Of a stretch of 64,000 nucleotides of DNA, positions 17,526 to 26,430 are shown in pieces. Origin of the DNA: JAPLJC01 sp963697965 (GTDB taxonomy: Bacteria > Desulfobacterota > Desulfobaccia > Desulfobaccales > 0-14-0-80-60-11). The first letter of the stretch is position 1; every line of letters starts with the position of its first letter. The DNA lies in assembly GCA_963697965.1 (NCBI GenBank), contig OY969108.1:1116001-1180000 (forward strand), read 5' to 3'. The position numbers were made by a program, and so were the translations under genes. The notes below the pieces were generated by a model, which had not been told where the DNA came from, ran no database searches, and saw only the letters and a list, made by a program, of their open reading frames with translations.

Positions 17526-18830
17526 ATGGCAGACTTCGACCCAGATGCGGAACGGATGGACCGCGGCGAACTGGCGCAATTGCAACTGGAGCGTTTACAG
17601 GCCACCCTCACCCGGGTCTATAAGAACGTCAAGTTCTACAAGAAGAAGTTCGATGAGATGGGCTTTCTCCCGGAGGATTGCCAGTCCCTGGAAGACCTGG
17701 CCCGGCTTCCCTTCACCACGCGGCACGACCTGGCCCGGGCCTACCCCTACGAGATGTTCGCGGTGCCTTTGCGGGAGGTGGTGCGCATCCACTCTTCTAC
17801 CGGCAGCCCCGGCAACCCCATAGTCATGGGCTATACCGCCCGGGACCTGCGCCACTGGTCCAGGCTGGCCGCCCGGGTCCTCACCGCCGCCGGGGTAGAC
17901 CGCGACGACGTGGTCCAGGTGGCTCTGAGTTACGGTTTCCTGACCAGCGCCTTCGGACTTCACTATGGGGTGGAGCATCTGGGGGCCTCGGTGATCCCTG
18001 CCGGCCCCGGCGGCGCCGCCCGCCAAATCCAGGTGATGCGGGACTACCGCACCACGGTGCTGGCCACTACCCCTTCCTATGCCCTGGTGCTGGCTGACCA
18101 GATGGAGGCTCAGGGGGTGGACCCCAAAGACCTGCACCTGAAGTTGGCCCTGCTGGGCGGGGAGCCCTGGACCGAAGGGGAGCGCTCCGAGATCGAAAAC
18201 CGCCTCTATCTCACCGCCTTAGACCACTACGCCCTCTCCGAGGCCATGGGGCCGGGGGTGGCCGGGGAGTGCGCCGGCCGTCCGTTGCCGGGCATGCACC
18301 TCAACGAAGACCATTTCCTCCCCGAGATCGTTGACCCCGAGAGTGGCGCCATCCTTCCGGCCGGGGAGCTGGGGGAACTGGTGCTTACCACCATCACCCG
18401 GGAGGCCACTCCTTTGATTCGCTTCCGCACCGGGGATTTGGTGCGCCTGGCGAACGATCCCTGTCCCTGTGGCCGCACTTTAGCCCGCATGAGCCGCATT
18501 GCCGGGCGCTGTGACGAAGTGGTGATCGTCAAGGGCATCAATATCTTCCCGACCCGGGTGGGTCAGATCCTCCGCAGTCTCCAGGAGGAAGAGCCCTGCT
18601 ACCAACTGGTGGTGGGCCGGGAGGGCCATCTCGATTACCTGGAGGTCAGAATCGAGGTGCGGGAGGACCTGTTCTTCGACAAGATGACGGTGCAACGGGA
18701 ATTTTTGCAGCAACTCACCCACAAACTGGCCCAGGCCATCGGGGTCCAGCCCCGGGTCAAACTGGTGGAGCCGGAATCCCTGGCCCGGGACCAGGAGACC
18801 TCGCCCCTGGTGATCGATTTGAGGAAATGA
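17526..18830 (+). CDS. paaK: PaaK-type phenylacetate--CoA ligase family protein
   Basis: AMP-forming CoA ligase of the phenylacetate-CoA ligase family, 434 residues. The phosphate-binding loop is IHSSTGSPGNPIVMGYT, followed by ALSEAMGPGVAGEC and, in the hinge region, IRFRTGDLVRL, CPCGRTLARMSRIAGRCDEVVIVKGINIFPTRV and a C-terminal domain. The family activates phenylacetate or other aryl acids with CoA and ATP. Deltaproteobacterial genomes often place such a ligase beside liv genes, as here (159 bases after livG), suggesting uptake and activation of an organic acid. The exact substrate cannot be read from the sequence. Confidence 0.88.
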   Translation: MADFDPDAERMDRGELAQLQLERLQATLTRVYKNVKFYKKKFDEMGFLPEDCQSLEDLARLPFTTRHDLARAYPYEMFAVPLREVVRIHSSTGSPGNPIVMGYTARDLRHWSRLAARVLTAAGVDRDDVVQVALSYGFLTSAFGLHYGVEHLGASVIPAGPGGAARQIQVMRDYRTTVLATTPSYALVLADQMEAQGVDPKDLHLKLALLGGEPWTEGERSEIENRLYLTALDHYALSEAMGPGVAGECAGRPLPGMHLNEDHFLPEIVDPESGAILPAGELGELVLTTITREATPLIRFRTGDLVRLANDPCPCGRTLARMSRIAGRCDEVVIVKGINIFPTRVGQILRSLQEEEPCYQLVVGREGHLDYLEVRIEVREDLFFDKMTVQREFLQQLTHKLAQAIGVQPRVKLVEPESLARDQETSPLVIDLRK

Positions 18831-18887
18831 GCGGTTGACAGGCCGCGGCAAAATGCCGAGGCCGGGCCGATCAAAGGTGGATAAACC

Positions 18888-19814
18888 ATGGAGCTGCATA
18901 AGGTTATCCTACTTGCTTGCTTAACCCTGGGTCTGGAGGCGGGCTGCCGCCCGGTGCCGGCGCCCCCGGCCAGCCTGAGCCGGGATTGGGGAGTGCGGCG
19001 GACCTTCGATTATCAGGGGATCAAGATCAACTACTATGATGCCGGGCAGGGGCCGCCCGTCCTTCTATTGCATGGCTTCGGTGGCTGCGCTTACACCTGG
19101 CGGTATCTGATCCCGCCGCTGGCCGCGGCGCATCGGGTCTTGACCCTAGAGCTCAAAGGCTTCGGCCTCTCGGACAAACCCCTGGACGGCCATTACGCGG
19201 TGGCAGACCAGGCGAAGATGGTGGCCGCATTCATCCGCCGGCAAGACTTGCACGACCTGGTGATCATGGGCCACTCCCTGGGCGGCGGGGTGGCCTTGAT
19301 GACCTATCTCGGGTTGCAGGAGGACGATCCTGGACGGATTGACAAGCTGGTGCTCATCGACAGCGCCGGCTACCGGCAGAAGCTGCCCTGGTTCATCCGC
19401 CTGGCCAAGATTCCCGGGGCCGATGCCCTGGGCGCTCTGCTGCCGCCCCGGTTTGCCGCGGACCTGGTCCTGAAAAAATGTTATTATCATAAAGACCGGA
19501 TCACCGAGGAACAGATCGACACCTATGCCTATTACGGCAGCCTGCCGGGGGCCCGGGAGGCCATCAGCCAGACGGCGAAACAGATCCTGCCGAAGGATAT
19601 CGATCGCCTCACCGAACAGTATAAGGGCATCTCGGTGCCGGTCCTGGTTATCTGGGGGGTGGAAGACGAGGTGGTGCCGCTCAGGGTCGGCCTTTTGTTC
19701 AAGCGGGATATCCCCGGAGCCGAACTGGTCCCCTTGTCAGGCTGCGGCCACATCCCCCCGGAGGAGGAACCGCAGGCCACCCGGCAGGCGATTATGGATT
19801 TTTTGAAGAAATAA
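18888..19814 (+). CDS. Alpha/beta hydrolase, possibly exported or lipid-anchored
   Basis: 308-residue serine hydrolase of the alpha/beta fold. Oxyanion region LLLHGFGGCAYTW, nucleophile elbow MGHSLGGGVAL, acid WGVEDEVVP and His in SGCGHIPPEEE are all present. The N terminus MELHKVILLACLTLGLEAGC is hydrophobic and ends in a cysteine. The bases of a lipobox are imperfect (E at -3), so a lipoprotein signal is possible but not certain. No substrate can be named. It follows the CoA ligase on the same strand after 57 bases. Confidence 0.75.
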   Translation: MELHKVILLACLTLGLEAGCRPVPAPPASLSRDWGVRRTFDYQGIKINYYDAGQGPPVLLLHGFGGCAYTWRYLIPPLAAAHRVLTLELKGFGLSDKPLDGHYAVADQAKMVAAFIRRQDLHDLVIMGHSLGGGVALMTYLGLQEDDPGRIDKLVLIDSAGYRQKLPWFIRLAKIPGADALGALLPPRFAADLVLKKCYYHKDRITEEQIDTYAYYGSLPGAREAISQTAKQILPKDIDRLTEQYKGISVPVLVIWGVEDEVVPLRVGLLFKRDIPGAELVPLSGCGHIPPEEEPQATRQAIMDFLKK

Positions 19815-19930
19815 TCTCAAAGAAAACCATTGATTGAGAAAACTGGCTAATACAGAACAAAATAAAAAATGAAAAAGTGGGACCGGCGGGACGCCTGTAC
19901 CACCAAAAACTTAATAAGTGGGCAAACCTT

Positions 19931-20530
19931 ATGCGACCCTCATGGGATGAATACTTCATGCTCATCGCCAAGTTGGTGAGCAGCCGCAGCACCTGCAACA
20001 GCCGGCCCACCGGGGCGGTGCTAGTCAAGGACAAGCAGCTTCTGGCAACCGGCTACAACGGTTCCATGCCCGGCGCCCCTCATTGCAGCGATGAGGTCAT
20101 GCCCGACGGCTCCCCTTATTGCTATCGGCGGGCCATGAACGTCCCCGACGCGGATAAATATAACTATTGCCGGGCCTCCCACGCCGAGGCCAACGCCATT
20201 GCCCAGGCGGCCCGCTACGGGGTGGCCATCAAAGGAGCCAGCCTCTATGTCACCCTGCAGCCCTGTTTCGTGTGCGTCAAGCTCCTGGCGACGGCCCAGA
20301 TAGAGCGGGTCTATTACGAACTGGGCTACGAGTCCCAGGACGCGGCCCGGGACGCCTTCTGGGAGGCGGCGGTCCGTGAGGCGGGCTTCCAGGATTTTCG
20401 GCAACTCAGCGTCTCGCCGCAGGCCTTGGCTTACATCTTCCCCAGCCTGGAGGAGGGCACCTCCCGGCGGCGTTTGCAGGCCACCCCGGTGACGGAGCCG
20501 CACCGGGTGGGCGCCCTGGACCAGGATTAG
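19931..20530 (+). CDS. dCMP deaminase family protein
   Basis: Zinc-dependent cytidine/deoxycytidylate deaminase family protein of 199 residues, producing dUMP for thymidylate synthesis. The zinc site is visible: HAEANAIAQAA (His and catalytic Glu) and LQPCFVCVKLL (two Cys). The N-terminal MRPSWDEYFMLIAKLVSSRSTCNSRPTGAVLVKD is the family start and fixes the ATG at 19931; the frame extends 18 codons upstream without similarity. The insert CSDEVMPDGSPYCYRRAMNVPDADKYNYC is somewhat longer than in phage enzymes. The C-terminal 25 residues are not conserved. Confidence 0.9.
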   Translation: MRPSWDEYFMLIAKLVSSRSTCNSRPTGAVLVKDKQLLATGYNGSMPGAPHCSDEVMPDGSPYCYRRAMNVPDADKYNYCRASHAEANAIAQAARYGVAIKGASLYVTLQPCFVCVKLLATAQIERVYYELGYESQDAARDAFWEAAVREAGFQDFRQLSVSPQALAYIFPSLEEGTSRRRLQATPVTEPHRVGALDQD

Positions 20531-20536
20531 CATTCG

Positions 20537-20560
20537 GGTGGCACAGGCTTCCAGCCTGTG
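20537..20560. repeat. GGTGGCACAGGC hairpin repeat, copy before ftsK
   Basis: GGTGG followed by the hairpin CACAGGCTTCCAGCCTGTG. Identical sequence occurs at 62745-62768 and a compensated variant at 62971-62994. Reverse-strand relatives with a different loop lie at 19884-19904 and 27197-27219. Confidence 0.8.
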
Positions 20561-20577
20561 AATTGAGGAGAGCAGCG

Positions 20578-22836
20578 ATGGCCAAGAAAAGCCCGGCGAA
20601 GCAGAGCGGCTCCCGGAAGGCCAAGGCGGCGACTAGGCCGGCTGCCGCAGCGCCGGTGTCGCGGGCCCAGGCCTGGCCGCGGCGCCTGGGCCGGGAGATG
20701 ACCGCCCTGTTGCTGCTGGGATTGGCGGGCTTCTTCATGCTGGCTCTGGTGAGCCATTCTCTGCAAGACCCCCAGGGATTGCTGGCGGCCTGGAACCGGG
20801 CAGCGGTGCAAAACGCCGGGGGCAAGGCCGGGGCCATGGCCGCGGCCTACGCCTGGTGGAGTCTGGGCCTGGCGGCCTTCTGGATTCCCCTGTCGCTGTT
20901 GGGCCTGGCCTGGCAGTCGCACCGCCGGGGACTGGAAGATCTGGGTTGGCGCCAGACGGCCGCCTGTCTGGGGATGATCCTGTCTACGGCGGGGCTCTTC
21001 TATCTGGTCCGCCCCTATTATTCCGGGAACGAGGGACTGGAGCCCGGCGGCTTCCTCGGCGAGTTGCTGGGCAGGGGGCTGTTGGCGGTCTTGAACCGCC
21101 CGGGCGCAGTCCTGGCCCTGGCCTTGACCCTCCTGCTCAGCTTCATGGCGCTGACCAGGCTCTCCTACGTGGGGTTGATTTCTCATTTGGGTGGGATCAT
21201 TGACGATCTCTGGCATCGCGGCGGGCGCCGGCGGCAGTGGCCGGGGGAGGCGGGGCCCCGACCCATCCGTGCCCCCGCCAAACTCCAGGCCCCGGCTATC
21301 AGCCGCCACGGCGGCGAGGCCGAGGAGACCTTGACGCCGCCGCTGCTGACCACGGTGGCCCCCACTCCCGCCGCCGCAGCCAGGCCCAGGCCGGCGCCGG
21401 TCCCGGGCAAATTTACCCTGCCGCCCCTGGATCTCCTCGACCCCCCGAAACCCTGGAATAATCAAGTGCAGGAAGAGGCCATGGTGGAGCAGGCCCGCAA
21501 ACTGGAACTCACCCTGCGCCATTTCGGGGTGGAGGGCCGGGTCACTCACATCACCACCGGTCCGGTGGTGAGCCGCTTCGAATACGAGCCGGCCCTGGGG
21601 GTCAAGATTAGCAAGATCACTGGCCTGGCCGACGACCTGGCCCTGGCCCTGAAGGCCCTGTCCATCCGCATCGTGGCCCCGGTGCCGGGCAAGGGGGTCC
21701 TGGGCATCGAGATCCCCAACCCCAAGCGCCAGGTGGTGGCCCTGCGGGAGATCCTTTCCGACGCCGCCTACCAGAAGTCAGCCTCCCGGCTCACCCTGGC
21801 CCTGGGCAAGGACATCATGGGGGCACCGGTGGTCACCGACCTCGCCAGGATGCCCCACCTCCTCATCGCCGGGGCCACGGGCTCGGGCAAGAGCGTCGGC
21901 CTTAACGCCATGATCCTCAGCATCCTCTTCAAGGCCACCCCTGATGAGGTGCGGTTCCTGCTTATCGACCCCAAACGCATCGAACTGTCCCTATACGAAG
22001 GCATCCCCCACCTCCTGCACCCGGTGGTCTTCAATCCCAAAGAAGCCACCGTCGCCCTCCATTGGGCGGTGGGAGAGATGGAAAGGCGTTACGCCCTGCT
22101 CTCCGACCTGGGCGCCCGCAATATCGACGGCTATAACCAGAAGGCCGGGGTCAAAAAGGCCGATCCCCGGGTGGAGGAAGGGATTTTGCCCCGGTCGCTG
22201 CCCTACCTGGTGATCGTCATCGACGAGTTGGCCGACCTGATGCTGGTCTCCTCCCGGGACACGGAGGAGTATCTGATCCGCCTGGCTCAAAAGGCCCGGG
22301 CGGCGGGCATCCACCTCATGGTGGCCACCCAGCGGCCCTCGGTGGACGTGATCACCGGCCTCATCAAGGCCAACTTCCCCACCCGGATCTCCTATCAGGT
22401 TTCGGCCCGGGCCGACTCCCGGGTCATCCTGGACCTCCAGGGGGCGGAGCGGCTGCTGGGCATGGGGGACCTGCTGTTCCTGCCGCCGGGGACCTCCCGC
22501 CTGAAGCGCATCCACGGGCCCTTCGTCAGCGAGGAGGAGGTCACCCGGGTGGCGGAATTTCTGAAGCTCCAGGCGGAGCCGCACTATGAGGCGGGCATCA
22601 CCGAACTGAAGGAGTTGGATGAGGAAGTGGCGGAAAACGGCGAAAGAGACGAAAAATACACCGACGCCAAGGAACTGGTGGCTGAGACCCGCAACGCCTC
22701 CATCTCCATGCTGCAGCGCCGCCTGCGGGTGGGTTACAATCGGGCGGCCCGCATGATCGAAACCATGGAAAAAGAGGGGCTCATCGGCCCCTCCGACGGC
22801 GTCAAGGCCAGAGAGGTCTATATTCCCAGGCGGTAA
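20578..22836 (+). CDS. ftsK: DNA translocase FtsK
   Basis: Septal DNA pump that segregates chromosome termini. 752 residues: a basic N-terminal tail, four hydrophobic helices between about residues 40 and 200, a Pro/Ala-rich linker, then the RecA-like motor. Walker A is GATGSGKSVGLNAM, Walker B VIVIDELADLM, and ATQRPSVDVITGLIKANFP is family-typical. The C-terminal gamma winged helix (SISMLQRRLRVGYNRAARMIETMEKEG) reads polar KOPS-like sequences. The ATG at 20578 has GAGGAG upstream; the TTG five codons earlier is not needed. A hairpin repeat and a strong terminator flank it. Confidence 0.97.
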   Translation: MAKKSPAKQSGSRKAKAATRPAAAAPVSRAQAWPRRLGREMTALLLLGLAGFFMLALVSHSLQDPQGLLAAWNRAAVQNAGGKAGAMAAAYAWWSLGLAAFWIPLSLLGLAWQSHRRGLEDLGWRQTAACLGMILSTAGLFYLVRPYYSGNEGLEPGGFLGELLGRGLLAVLNRPGAVLALALTLLLSFMALTRLSYVGLISHLGGIIDDLWHRGGRRRQWPGEAGPRPIRAPAKLQAPAISRHGGEAEETLTPPLLTTVAPTPAAAARPRPAPVPGKFTLPPLDLLDPPKPWNNQVQEEAMVEQARKLELTLRHFGVEGRVTHITTGPVVSRFEYEPALGVKISKITGLADDLALALKALSIRIVAPVPGKGVLGIEIPNPKRQVVALREILSDAAYQKSASRLTLALGKDIMGAPVVTDLARMPHLLIAGATGSGKSVGLNAMILSILFKATPDEVRFLLIDPKRIELSLYEGIPHLLHPVVFNPKEATVALHWAVGEMERRYALLSDLGARNIDGYNQKAGVKKADPRVEEGILPRSLPYLVIVIDELADLMLVSSRDTEEYLIRLAQKARAAGIHLMVATQRPSVDVITGLIKANFPTRISYQVSARADSRVILDLQGAERLLGMGDLLFLPPGTSRLKRIHGPFVSEEEVTRVAEFLKLQAEPHYEAGITELKELDEEVAENGERDEKYTDAKELVAETRNASISMLQRRLRVGYNRAARMIETMEKEGLIGPSDGVKAREVYIPRR

Positions 22837-22872
22837 GATATTGCCTGACCGGGGAGCCAGCGGCCCGGGGTG

Positions 22873-22918
22873 GGGGCGACAGTGGCGCAGGCTTTAAGTC
22901 TTGATCGGGCCGCCCCTC
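22873..22918. repeat. GGCTTTAAGYCTTGATCGGG intergenic repeat, copy 2
   Basis: GGGGCGACAGTGGCGCAGGCTT, then TAAGTCTTGATCGGGC and CGCCCC: the second copy of the element at 17385-17440, located between the ftsK stop and its terminator. Confidence 0.65.
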
Positions 22919-22951
22919 CAGAACCGTTTCATCAGGATGTTTAATGTTGGT

Positions 22952-22984
22952 AAGGCGGGCCGCGGGCCCGCCTTATTTTATTTT
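22952..22984 (+). terminator. Rho-independent terminator after ftsK
   Basis: Perfect 10-bp stem AAGGCGGGCC (22952-22961), loop GCG, GGCCCGCCTT (22965-22974), then ATTTTATTTT. Confidence 0.9.
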
Positions 22985-22994
22985 CACAATATTT

Positions 22995-23049
22995 TTGACA
23001 TGATTTTCAGATTTTCTATGTCAACCGTATTCAGCGCAATGGTTGACAA
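22995..23049 (+). promoter_or_regulatory. bio operon promoter with BirA-type operator
   Basis: A perfect TTGACA (22995-23000) is followed after 16 bases by TATGTC (23017-23022). Overlapping this -10 is the inverted repeat ATGTCAACC (23018-23026), 14 bases, GGTTGACAA (23041-23049). This fits the known biotin repressor (BirA) site layout, with the 14-base spacer described for many bacteria. It lies 40 bases before bioB, so biotin-dependent repression of the cluster is expected. Confidence 0.85.
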
Positions 23050-23088
23050 TTAAGAGCATATGGGTGATTTTAATATGGGATTACCGTG

Positions 23089-24021
23089 ATGAACTATTCC
23101 GATTGGCAAGAGATCTTCAGGGGGGAGTGGCAGGGTTTGTGGGCCCGGCTGGGGGAGACGGCCCAGACCCGGGAGCGCCATTTCGGCCGGCGGGTCAGTT
23201 TCTGCGTCATCCTGAACGCCAAAAGCGGAGCCTGCTCCGAAGACTGCGCCTTTTGTTCCCAGTCGGGCCGGGTCAAGGGCGAGACGCCCCATTACCCCTT
23301 GCTGGCCAGGGAAAAGCTGGTAGCCGCGGCCAAAGCCGCCGCGGCCGCAGGGGCCTTGCGCTTTTCCATCGTCACTGCCGGGCGGGGGCTAATCACTCCC
23401 CGGGAGCAGGAGGCCGTCGTCGAGGCGGTGGCCGCCATCCGCCAGGCGGCGCCCATCCAGGTGTGCGCTTCCCTGGGCATTGTGGGGCGAGACTTTCTCC
23501 GGGACCTGAAGGCAGCCGGCCTTTACCGCTACCACCACAACCTGGAGACCGCGGCATCCCATTTTCCTCGAATCTGCAGCACGCACACCTACGGGGAGCG
23601 ACTAGCCACCATTGAGGCCGCCAAGGCCGCGGGGTTGAGCGTCTGCGCCGGGGGCATCCTGGGGCTGGGCGAAAGCGTAGCCCAGCGCTGGGAACTGGCC
23701 CAGGCCCTGGAGGATCTGGCAGTGGACGCCATTCCCCTGAACTTCTTGCACCCCCTGCCGGGCACGGCCCTGGCGGACCGGCCGCGGCTGTCCCCGCTCA
23801 CCGCCCTGCAGGCGGTGGCCGCCTTTCGCCTGGCATTTCCGGAGCGCTCCCTCATCATCTGCGGCGGCCGCCAGGTAACCCTGGGTTCTTTGAGCCCCCT
23901 AATTTTCGCGGCCGGGGCCGACAGCCTGATGACTGGAGACTACCTCACCACCCGGGGCCGCCTGCCGGAGGAGGACCGGCAGGTGCTGGCCGATTTGGGG
24001 CTGGAGTTGGCTGGAAAATAG
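23089..24021 (+). CDS. bioB: Biotin synthase
   Basis: Radical SAM enzyme inserting sulfur into dethiobiotin, 310 residues. The [4Fe-4S] cysteines are C49, C53 and C56 in GACSEDCAFCSQSG. Residues of the auxiliary cluster region (VCASLGIV, YRYHHNLETA, CAGGILGLGES) and PLNFLHPLPGT are typical. The ATG at 23089 is preferred; a GTG immediately before is also possible. It is first in the order bioB-bioD-bioF-bioH-bioC, directly behind a BirA-type operator. No bioA was seen in the window. Confidence 0.97.
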   Translation: MNYSDWQEIFRGEWQGLWARLGETAQTRERHFGRRVSFCVILNAKSGACSEDCAFCSQSGRVKGETPHYPLLAREKLVAAAKAAAAAGALRFSIVTAGRGLITPREQEAVVEAVAAIRQAAPIQVCASLGIVGRDFLRDLKAAGLYRYHHNLETAASHFPRICSTHTYGERLATIEAAKAAGLSVCAGGILGLGESVAQRWELAQALEDLAVDAIPLNFLHPLPGTALADRPRLSPLTALQAVAAFRLAFPERSLIICGGRQVTLGSLSPLIFAAGADSLMTGDYLTTRGRLPEEDRQVLADLGLELAGK

Positions 24022-24029
24022 GGAATTGG

Positions 24030-24225
24030 GGGGGGGAGAGAGCCGAGTACTAGATTTCTTAAATATAGTAACGTTTTCCGTCCCCCCCTCACCCCAGTTT
24101 TCTCCCTTCGCCGGGGGGAGAGGGAGTAAAAATGCAGTTTCCCCAGGGTTACTGAGAGCGTCAATGGCATTGCATCTTTATCCCCTCTCCCCCAATGGGG
24201 GAGAAGGTCAGAGTGAGGGGGAATT
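24030..24225. repeat. C/G-tract repeat pair between bioB and bioD
   Basis: Two related elements, each containing CCCTCTCCC or GGGGGAGAGGG arms (around 24083-24127 and 24181-24223), with an AT-containing spacer. They resemble the pair at 4812-4926. The gap of about 290 bases before bioD shows no gene. Confidence 0.65.
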
Positions 24226-24312
24226 AATCCGGCTCCCGCCGTTGATAAATAAGTTACCGGATTTATGAAATCGCCTGCTGGGGTTTACTCTTTTACCCCC
24301 AAGAAAACGATC

Positions 24313-25047
24313 ATGGAATTACCGATATTACCTGAATTCCGGGGCGTCTTGGTCACCGGCACCGACACCGACGTGGGCAAGACGGTGATCGCCGCCGGCC
24401 TGACCGCGGCCCTGCGGCGCCGCCAGGTTAAGGCCGTCTATTTTAAGCCTATCCAGAGCGGCTGCCCGGAAGAGGGGGGCCGGCTGCTGCCCACCGATGC
24501 CGCCTTGGCCCGGGAACTGGCCGGTTTAAACGAGCCCCTGGAGCTCCTCACCCCAATAACTCTGCGGCTACCCCTGGCCCCGGGGGTGGCCGCGGCCCGG
24601 GAGGGCAAGCCGGTGGACCTGGGCCGCATCGCCGCGGCCATCCGGGAACTGGCCGGCCGTTATGACTTCCTGGTGGTGGAAGGCGCCGGCGGACTTTACG
24701 TGCCCCTGACGGCTGCCAATTTCCTGGTGCTGGACCTGGGACGCTGGCTCAAGCTGCCGCTGCTGGTGGTGGCCCGGGCCGGCCTGGGCGCCATCAACCA
24801 CACCGCCCTGACGGTGGCGGCGGCCCGGCAGCATGGCCTGGAAGTGGCCGGGATTATCCTGAACCGCTATCCGGAATCTCCGGGCCTGGCGGAGCAGACC
24901 AACCCCGCAGTGATCGAGGCCCTGACCGCCAGCCCCATTCTGGCCCGGGTGCCGGAGGTGGGGAACCTGAAGCTGGGGGCGGGCCGGGAGGCATTGTTGG
25001 CGGCCCTGGCTGAAGTCTGCGGCAAGCTCGCCTTAGGTGAGCGCTGA
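24313..25047 (+). CDS. bioD: Dethiobiotin synthetase
   Basis: ATP-dependent carboxylase closing the ureido ring of dethiobiotin; 244 residues from the chosen start. P-loop VTGTDTDVGKTVIAAGL, FKPIQSGC, VVEGAGGLYVPLT and VVARAGLGAINHTALTV are all family motifs. The ATG at 24313 places the P-loop near residue 20; an in-frame ATG at 24265 would add 16 residues with no family match. Neither has a clear ribosome-binding site. It lies 291 bases after bioB, across a repeat pair, so a separate start of transcription cannot be excluded. Confidence 0.94.
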   Translation: MELPILPEFRGVLVTGTDTDVGKTVIAAGLTAALRRRQVKAVYFKPIQSGCPEEGGRLLPTDAALARELAGLNEPLELLTPITLRLPLAPGVAAAREGKPVDLGRIAAAIRELAGRYDFLVVEGAGGLYVPLTAANFLVLDLGRWLKLPLLVVARAGLGAINHTALTVAAARQHGLEVAGIILNRYPESPGLAEQTNPAVIEALTASPILARVPEVGNLKLGAGREALLAALAEVCGKLALGER

Positions 25048-25091
25048 GAGTTGCCATCGGTATGCTGTCCATTGAAAATGACTGATTATTA

Positions 25092-25174
25092 ACCCCCCCT
25101 TTGGAAAAGGGGAGGTAGGGGGGATTTAATCTAACTTCTTGAAATCCCCCTAAATCCCCCTTTTTTAAGGGGAA
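25092..25174. repeat. CCCCCCTTT...AAAGGGG-type repeat pair between bioD and bioF
   Basis: AACCCCCCCTTTGGAAAAGG followed by GGTAGGGGGGATTT, then an inverted relative AAATCCCCCTAAATCCCCC with TTAAGGGG. A miniature inverted repeat without coding content. Confidence 0.65.
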
Positions 25175-25254
25175 ACTTGACTCGATCCATATCCCACGTT
25201 CCGAGCTGGATATGTTTTCCGGCTAATTAGGTGACACTTAACTATCGGCAAGCT

Positions 25255-26430
25255 ATGCTGGATCAATTATCCCAAGAATTGGCATCCCTGGAAACCCAGG
25301 CCTTAAGGCGGCGTCTGCAGGCGTTGGAGGAGGTGCTGCCCGGCGGCAAGGTGCGTCTGGCCGGGAAGGTTTTGCTGAACCTGTCCTCCAACGATTATCT
25401 GGGTCTGTCTTTGGACCCCCGGCTCATTGCCGCGGCCCAGGCAGCCGCAGCACGCTGGGGGACGGGAGCCGGGGCCTCCCGGCTGGTGGCGGGCCACCTG
25501 GCCTTGCACCAGGAGGTGGAGACGCGGCTGGCGGACTTCAAAGGGACCCAGGCCGCGGTGATCTTCAGCACCGGTTACATGGCCAACCTGGGAGTGATCG
25601 CAGCCCTGACGGGCCCCGGGGACGCGGTCTTCTGCGACCGCCTCAACCACGCCAGCATCTATGATGGCGTCAAACTCTCCGGGGCTACCCTGCACCGCTT
25701 CCCCCACCGGGATCTGAACCGGCTGGAAGAGCTGCTGCAGCAAGGCCAAGGAGCCAGGCGGCGCCTGATCATTACCGACTCCGTCTTTTCCGTGGACGGC
25801 GACCTGGCCCCCTTGGCGGAGCTGGTGGCCTTGAAGGATCGCTTCGGAGCCGCCCTGATGATTGACGAAGCCCACGCCACCGGAGTCCTGGGAGGGAAGG
25901 GCGCCGGCCTGGCGGAAGCCCTGGGCCTGAGCGTCCGTATTGAGGTCCATCTCGGCACCTTTTCCAAGGCCCTCGGGTCCCTGGGCGGCTACGTGGCTGG
26001 GGAACAGCGGCTCATCGAGTACCTGCACAACCGGGCCCGCTCCTTCATCTATTCCACCGCCCTGGCGCCGCCGGTGCTGGGCGCCATAGAGGCGGCGCTT
26101 GAGGTAGTGGCCCGGGAGCCCCGTCCCCGGGCTTATCTTCAGGAGGAAGCGGAGATATTTCGCCGGGGGCTGGCGCAGGCCGGCCTCGATACCCTCGGGA
26201 GCCAGACCCAAATCGTCCCGGTGCTGGTGGGGGATAATGGCCGAACCCTGGAATTTGCTGCCCGCCTGCGGCGGCAGGGGCTGCTGGCGGTGGCCCTGCG
26301 GCCCCCCACGGTGCCCCTGGGCCGGGCCAGGGTTCGGTTTTCCCTGTCCGCCGCGCATAGCCGGGAAGATTTGCGAAAGGCCCTCAACACCATCATCAAT
26401 ACGGCCAGGGCCATGGGGTTGGGAGCATGA
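25255..26430 (+). CDS. bioF: 8-amino-7-oxononanoate synthase
   Basis: PLP-dependent condensing enzyme joining pimeloyl thioester and alanine. 391 residues from the ATG at 25255; a GTG eight codons upstream is also in frame. Family motifs: LNLSSNDYLGLSLDPRLI, GTGAGASRLVAGHLALHQEVE, DRLNHASIYDGV, TDSVFSVDGDLAPL, MIDEAHATGVLGGKGAGL and the PLP lysine in HLGTFSKALGSLGGYV. Its stop overlaps the next gene start by four bases (ATGA), so the following hydrolase is coupled to it. Confidence 0.95.
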   Translation: MLDQLSQELASLETQALRRRLQALEEVLPGGKVRLAGKVLLNLSSNDYLGLSLDPRLIAAAQAAAARWGTGAGASRLVAGHLALHQEVETRLADFKGTQAAVIFSTGYMANLGVIAALTGPGDAVFCDRLNHASIYDGVKLSGATLHRFPHRDLNRLEELLQQGQGARRRLIITDSVFSVDGDLAPLAELVALKDRFGAALMIDEAHATGVLGGKGAGLAEALGLSVRIEVHLGTFSKALGSLGGYVAGEQRLIEYLHNRARSFIYSTALAPPVLGAIEAALEVVAREPRPRAYLQEEAEIFRRGLAQAGLDTLGSQTQIVPVLVGDNGRTLEFAARLRRQGLLAVALRPPTVPLGRARVRFSLSAAHSREDLRKALNTIINTARAMGLGA

